From positions 26,793,752-26,857,751 of the forward strand of contig NC_134876.1 in the NCBI RefSeq assembly GCF_041734735.1: DNA of 64,000 nucleotides. The letters are read 5' to 3'. Positions 62,401-64,000 of the stretch are shown here, one piece after another. Both the position numbers and the translations under genes were made by a program. How positions within the stretch are numbered: the first letter of the stretch is position 1; the number at the start of each line of letters is the position of its first letter. The notes beneath the pieces are model-generated. The model was not told the DNA's origin. It worked only from the letters and a program-made list of their open reading frames with translations, and did no database searches. Source of the DNA: Babylonia areolata (taxonomy: Eukaryota; Mollusca; Gastropoda; Neogastropoda; Buccinidae).

Positions 62401-63448
62401 TGTCAGCACAGTTCTTCAGTACTCTGCTGGGAACTCCATCTGGGCCACTAGCTTTAGAGGAGTTTAGGTTTCGCAACAGCTTGGCTATGCCTTCCTCTCT
62501 GACCATAAGGTTGTTGATTTGTGGTCGTTGGGGGCCATTCATTTGTGGTCGTTGGGGGCCATTCATTTGTGGTGGTGGGGAGCCATCACCGTTGGTGAAG
62601 ACAGAGCGGAATTGCCAAAGGAGGATCTTGGCCTTAGTTGTGCTGTCGCTGACCAGGCTGGTTCCTTTCTTTTGCGGGGTCACGCTGATGTTGTCCTGTC
62701 TTCTAACTTCAACATATCTCCAGTAGGTTTTGCTATTATTCTCCTTCAGTTCAGTCTCAATGATGTCGCTGATGTAGTTTTGCTCTGTTTTCCTCATGGA
62801 TCTCCTATATTCTTTTTGGCAGAATTATGGCCCAGTTGTTGGTTTTCTTTGCCTTTTTGTGAAGTTTAATCTTGCGCCTCATGAGTTTCTTTATGTCTCT
62901 GGTCATCCATGGGAGATCATCACTGTTGCGTCTTAGAATTGATGGGACATGTAGATATCTCTACGGCAGAAAGTATAGCCTCCTTGAATGTTTCCCACAG
63001 GTTGTTTACATGAGCTGCTCCTCCTTTCGAGGTGTTGACCTTTTCTTTGAGCTCACCGAGGTCTTTATTAATCTCATACCATTTGTTTTTTCTAATAAAA
63101 TCCTTTCCAGAGATCTACAGGAGAACAAGAATGATCTAGAGCTTCCTCTTTCCAATGACAGTGTGTCATAATGAAATTTTTCATGTGAAACTGATCTCTT
63201 TCCCCATATCAGGAAAATATTGTGTATTTTATTTCTTTATCAAATGAAGACTTCTTAACAGTAAGTTTCGATTTCCAGAGCACATCGACACACACACACA
63301 CACACACACACACACAGCAAACCAACAGAAAGTATTGAGATGAACAAACCACGGACCACAATTGATGTCGGAGGGATGTCCATGAACATGTCCTCAATGA
63401 AAGCCACTCCATAGTGAGTGATGTCAAACTTCCTGAACAGCATACGTT
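43444..63448 (-). CDS. MARF1: MARF1, C-terminal half (nine exons), LOTUS-domain RNA regulator
   Basis: MARF1 (limkain b1) is a cytoplasmic post-transcriptional repressor. The known protein has a NYN endoribonuclease domain, RRMs and a chain of LOTUS/OST-HTH modules, and its C-terminal region contacts the decapping factor EDC4. Exons in transcript order: 63448-63357, 58770-58725, 57947-57745, 55763-55536, 53390-53187, 52303-52024, 51751-51605, 45742-44882, 43928-43444. Total 2546 nt, about 847 residues to TAG. All borders are GT-AG and in phase. LOTUS modules are roughly one per exon (exons 3-6 here), preceded by the end of another. Alignment to my recollection of human MARF1 is continuous, down to the tail (RRARLAANF against KNRVKLAANF). 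The NYN/RRM part lies beyond position 64000. The linker of exons 8-9 is long and proline/serine-rich. Confidence 0.93.
44030..44875. repeat. Donor-flanking minisatellite after MARF1 exon 8, 48-51-bp unit
   Basis: About 17 units. On the minus strand each holds 'agactgtgacacgtgtcgg' followed by 'tctgttgtgttgtg'. The real donor reads gtg plus 'agactgtgacacgtatcgg', so the array starts at donor position +4 and extends into the intron. Confidence 0.9.
44882..45742 (-). CDS. MARF1: MARF1 large linker exon (287 codons)
   Basis: Acceptor ttatcccag, donor gtgaga, both borders phase 1. Starts ESGDKVWEIAEDERKGLGTP, then a proline-rich part (FPPPPPLPTDMAPPPL, NAPLPPPPVTSV), a histidine/threonine run (HTHTHTT) and serine-rich sequence ending VVMHSVE. 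No domain is recognised; probably disordered. GC content is clearly higher than the flanking introns. Confidence 0.9.
48024..48415 (+). pseudogene. Broken reading frame of unknown family
   Basis: After a pyrimidine-rich acceptor-like run (ttttttttcag) the plus strand reads an acidic SSESSDTADEENTFEDF segment, then LTRIGENIAVFKDNDFHVGS. In shifted frames it continues with VNFPHKCTVANNTHVWPHKP and FEVTVQNGRVWSVPEHDKL, ending YLYRDMHKSC and a stop. At least two frame changes. It looks like the end of a transposon-encoded protein; I do not recognise the family. Confidence 0.5.
48804..49877 (+). mobile_element. 1.07-kb non-autonomous TTAA element, copy 1
   Basis: Starts ttaacccctaggctgcc and ends with the inverse of ttaaccctttcgctgcc: imperfect 17-bp inverted repeats with TTAA, as in piggyBac-type elements. 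Just inside the left end are two hairpins, 'atgacgagataactcgtcat' at 48824-48843 and a near copy about 48 bp on. No transposase. Its inverse copy is at 59474-60517. Confidence 0.82.
50415..50745. repeat. Array, about 50-bp unit, 6 copies
   Basis: Core 'gttggtgagacacacactac' and 'gtgttcagtgtcactgta', in the same MARF1 intron, directly right of the TTAA element end. Confidence 0.88.
50990..51600. repeat. Donor-flanking minisatellite after MARF1 exon 7, 36-39-bp unit
   Basis: About 14 units. On the minus strand the unit has 'gttcagtcaggtgttgtgtc' and 'tgtgtgttacctgg'. The exon 7 end reads gaacaatcag/gtaaaacag and then 'ttgttgtgtctgtgtgttac', so the unit appears to be a junction copy with a small deletion. 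Confidence 0.85.
51605..51751 (-). CDS. MARF1: MARF1 linker exon with conserved APVPS motif
   Basis: Acceptor atgtttcag, donor gtaaaa, both borders phase 1. Encodes DEELSQINGVSSSSDDYLSA then PVPSAIPSPELQPSQNMNLP and DLMTFEQS, aligned to human LLCAPVPSCLPSPQLRP and ADLIQFEE. Short conserved segment in a disordered region, a candidate protein-binding motif. Confidence 0.92.
51752..52023. other. MARF1 intron with short repeat
   Basis: Two to four copies of 'attacatcatccacaccatg' and a C-rich run at about 51960-52010. Confidence 0.6.
52024..52303 (-). CDS. MARF1: MARF1 exon with last LOTUS module
   Basis: Acceptor attgttccag, donor gtaagt. Encodes ISTETDEGSALIRLSALQIL, then a LOTUS fold: helix region GRDIRSMLRKVGCVPLPQFS, YQEQF, LYGFPDLPSLLRAMPHIANI, and KVVQLSPG after it. 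93 codons plus one base. Aligns with the last human LOTUS (NSVEELLGAIPQVV). Confidence 0.94.
52304..52840. repeat. Acceptor-site minisatellite before that LOTUS exon, 43-45-bp unit
   Basis: About 12 units. On the minus strand each contains 'acacttattgttccag' plus atat, against the real acceptor aca 'cattgttccag' plus ATATC, so the unit includes the acceptor and four exon bases. The stretch 52841-53186 beyond is unique with a few tgtg runs. Confidence 0.9.
53187..53390 (-). CDS. MARF1: MARF1 exon with LOTUS module (68 codons)
   Basis: Acceptor tacctgacag, donor gtcagt, phase 0. Encodes VDSREDPPVVKLQ, the helices LAVRVVQLLMDQSGGCLPLV, ELCSRYRSMFG and TIQEQLLDYVQ. The module lacks the YGF turn seen in the others (CDVHTI here), so it is a divergent LOTUS. 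Confidence 0.93.
53391..55530. repeat. Acceptor-site minisatellite filling a MARF1 intron, 40-bp unit, about 53 copies
   Basis: Core on the plus strand 'ctgctgtccacctgtcaggt' and 'aaacatcatggtcatcatt'. On the minus strand this is tacctgacag (real acceptor) plus gtggacagcagg (first 12 exon bases). Near the exon the units are shorter (catcat-rich). It fills all but a few bases of the 2.1-kb intron. Confidence 0.96.
55536..55763 (-). CDS. MARF1: MARF1 exon with LOTUS module (76 codons)
   Basis: Acceptor gctgtgcag, donor gtaagt, phase 0. Encodes IVDDEEERMIKLTAPEMRRV, GLLRESPGMVLPIKDVLLAF, HRHYGFPLRLADFGVHDVKS and LLTKIRHCVS. Typical LOTUS pattern with the FGFPL...DFGV turn. Confidence 0.94.
55850..56310. 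repeat. Array of 'gtcacacacagcctg' units
   Basis: About 18 irregular units (16-38 bp) of cacacacagcctgtcaacac type in the MARF1 intron upstream of the previous exon. Only loosely related to its acceptor. Confidence 0.85.
56380..56870 (+). mobile_element. tRNA-derived SINE
   Basis: The head 'ggtggcaaagtggtcaagac' is followed by 'ctcatgtacatacgagtgaa', 'ttgtcctctgacaaaattgt' and the tail 'ggatttgtccaaatgcagtg'. Same family as 27580-27960. Similar internal fragments are at 58320-58405 and 24050-24250. Confidence 0.65.
56880..57744. repeat. Donor-site minisatellite after a MARF1 LOTUS exon, 41-bp unit, about 21 copies
   Basis: On the minus strand each unit reads 'agcattccccaggtggtgg' plus ag, then donor gtgagttgttt. 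The real exon ends 'agcattccccaggttgtgg' plus ag then gtgagt. Thus every copy repeats the last seven codons (SIPQVVE) together with the donor. Confidence 0.97.
57745..57947 (-). CDS. MARF1: MARF1 exon with best-conserved LOTUS module
   Basis: Acceptor gtgtgcag, donor gtgagt. Begins with AC completing an aspartate, then [56 protein letters not shown] and IPQVVE. Nearly identical to human [20 protein letters not shown] in the central part. 67 codons. Confidence 0.96.
57950..58300. repeat. CA-rich repeats
   Basis: (CA)n runs separated by 'atcacattatattgtcaatc'-type pieces, starting right at the acceptor of the adjacent MARF1 exon. Further short CA runs continue to about 58500. Confidence 0.88.
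58725..58770 (-). CDS. MARF1: MARF1 46-nt exon
   Basis: Acceptor tttgtttcag, donor gtaata, phase 0 to 1. Encodes ITMEGNKMNMAIPKR plus G of the next aspartate, giving IPKRDQTPEE across the junction; human has CLTKREQTPEE. Short but well supported by phase and protein continuity. Confidence 0.85.
58830..59345. repeat. Array of 17/22-bp units
   Basis: About 28 units of 'accaaccacataacatggc' in the MARF1 intron before the 46-nt exon. 'ccaaccatgg' next to the acceptor may be its source, but this is weak. Confidence 0.9.
59474..60517 (-). mobile_element. 1.04-kb non-autonomous TTAA element, copy 2 (inverted)
   Basis: The reverse complement of the element at 48804-49877 along its whole length, with the same TTAA-flanked ends (ttaaccctttcgctgcc and cagcctaggggttaa). 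Internal small indels show it is not a fresh copy. It lies in a MARF1 intron. Confidence 0.85.
60518..60889. other. MARF1 intron stretch, nothing recognised
   Basis: AT-rich with a short G-rich run near 60830. No feature seen. Confidence 0.5.
60890..63175 (-). mobile_element. Degenerate CR1/Jockey-like LINE, ORF2
   Basis: Same strand as MARF1. In order from 63175: a linker (TRDIKKLMRRKIKLHKKAKK), a pre-RT region (KASGPDGVPSRVLKNCADIL), the RT core (ILDFSKAFDTLPHDKLLHKL; NDLPEVVSTNSKVRLYADDC with intact YADD), then VLDYRATVWDPYLAKDQNRL and RVQRRAACF, and the C-terminal SFFVRTAADWNKLEEEVV. Several stops and frame changes; the first part of ORF2 (endonuclease) is absent. A 24-bp local repeat occurs at about 62520-62575. 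Confidence 0.82.
63289..63316. repeat. (CA)n microsatellite
   Basis: About 14 units, 40 bp past the donor of the adjacent MARF1 exon in transcript direction. Confidence 0.85.
63357..63448 (-). CDS. MARF1: MARF1 exon, end of a LOTUS module
   Basis: Acceptor gtgtttacag, donor probably gtccgt. Begins with AA of a split codon, then RMLFRKFDITHYGVAFIEDM and FMDIPPTSIV; human ERLFGRKFNVNLLGVDSIED, LEIPPTTI. The donor choice (gtccgt or gtggtc three bases earlier) would alter one valine. Confidence 0.88.
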
Positions 63449-63960
63449 CTGTAAACACATCAGTCAACACCCAGTCAGTCACACAGTCAACACTCAAACC
63501 CAGTACATAGTTATGCAATCATAACTCTGAACTAAACAACATACGTTCTGTGAACACATCAGTCAACACCCAGTCAGTCACACAGTCAACACTCAAACCC
63601 AGTACAAAGTTATACAATCATAACTCTGAACTAAACAACATACGTTCTGTGAACACATCAGTCAACACCGTCAGTCAGTCACACAGTCAACACTCAAACC
63701 CAGTACATAGTTATACAATCATAACTCATAACTAAACAACATACATTCTGTGGACAAATCAGTCAACACCCAGTCAGTCACACAGTCAAAACTCAAACCC
63801 AGTACATAGTTATACAATCATAACTCATAACTAAACAACATATGCTCTGGACAAATCAGTCAACACCCAATCAGTCACACAGTAAACACTCAAACCCAGT
63901 ACATAGTTATACAATCATAACTCATAACTAAAGCATATTTTACACTTCATGCATTCAACT
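63441..63960. repeat. Acceptor-site array before that MARF1 exon, about 117-bp unit, 4 copies
   Basis: The unit contains plus-strand 'aacaacatacgttctgtgaa', whose reverse is ttcacag (acceptor) plus aacgtatgttgtt. The real junction is tttacag plus aacgtatgctgtt, so the unit carries the acceptor and about 13 exon bases. This is the longest unit of the exon-linked arrays. Confidence 0.92.
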
Positions 63961-64000
63961 GATCTCACATTTCAACAGGGCAGAGTAACAAACCAACATT

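Overview
The window is metazoan nuclear DNA, most likely from a mollusc and probably a gastropod. That rests on my recognition of the tRNA-headed SINE families, the CR1/L2- and I-like LINEs, the long GT-AG introns and the extreme minisatellite load; no search was run. It carries two host genes in tail-to-tail orientation. All exons were assembled by eye from conserved peptides, GT-AG borders and phase, and in both genes every junction keeps the reading frame.

Gene 1, plus strand, 2419-31868, is a complete-looking B3GNTL1 orthologue. This is a GT2-family glycosyltransferase, identified in vertebrates as the queuosine-tRNA galactosyltransferase QTGAL. It has 12 coding exons and predicts 345 residues. 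The first coding exon appears to be only 12 nt. Gene 2, minus strand, 63448-43444, is the 3' part of MARF1: nine exons, about 847 residues, with LOTUS/OST-HTH modules and the conserved C-terminus. Its start and NYN/RRM part lie beyond the right edge.

Layout: 88-1413, intact mariner. 2419-31868, B3GNTL1 with introns full of arrays, LINEs and SINEs. 31869-43443, the two 3' ends and the space between them, made almost entirely of a dozen unrelated arrays plus a 1.1-kb tandem duplication. 43444-63448, MARF1 with a 4.4-kb TTAA-flanked candidate element, an inverted pair of 1.05-kb TTAA elements, and a LINE.

The most unusual signal is where the tandem arrays sit. About fifteen begin or end at an exon border, and in most of these the unit contains the real splice site plus some of the adjoining exon (once, the stop codon). 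They always extend away from the coding sequence, never into it. Introns therefore hold tens of copies of their own 3' or 5' splice site. I call these splice-junction minisatellites. Many long apparent reading frames in the window are only these repeats read through, and were rejected as genes.
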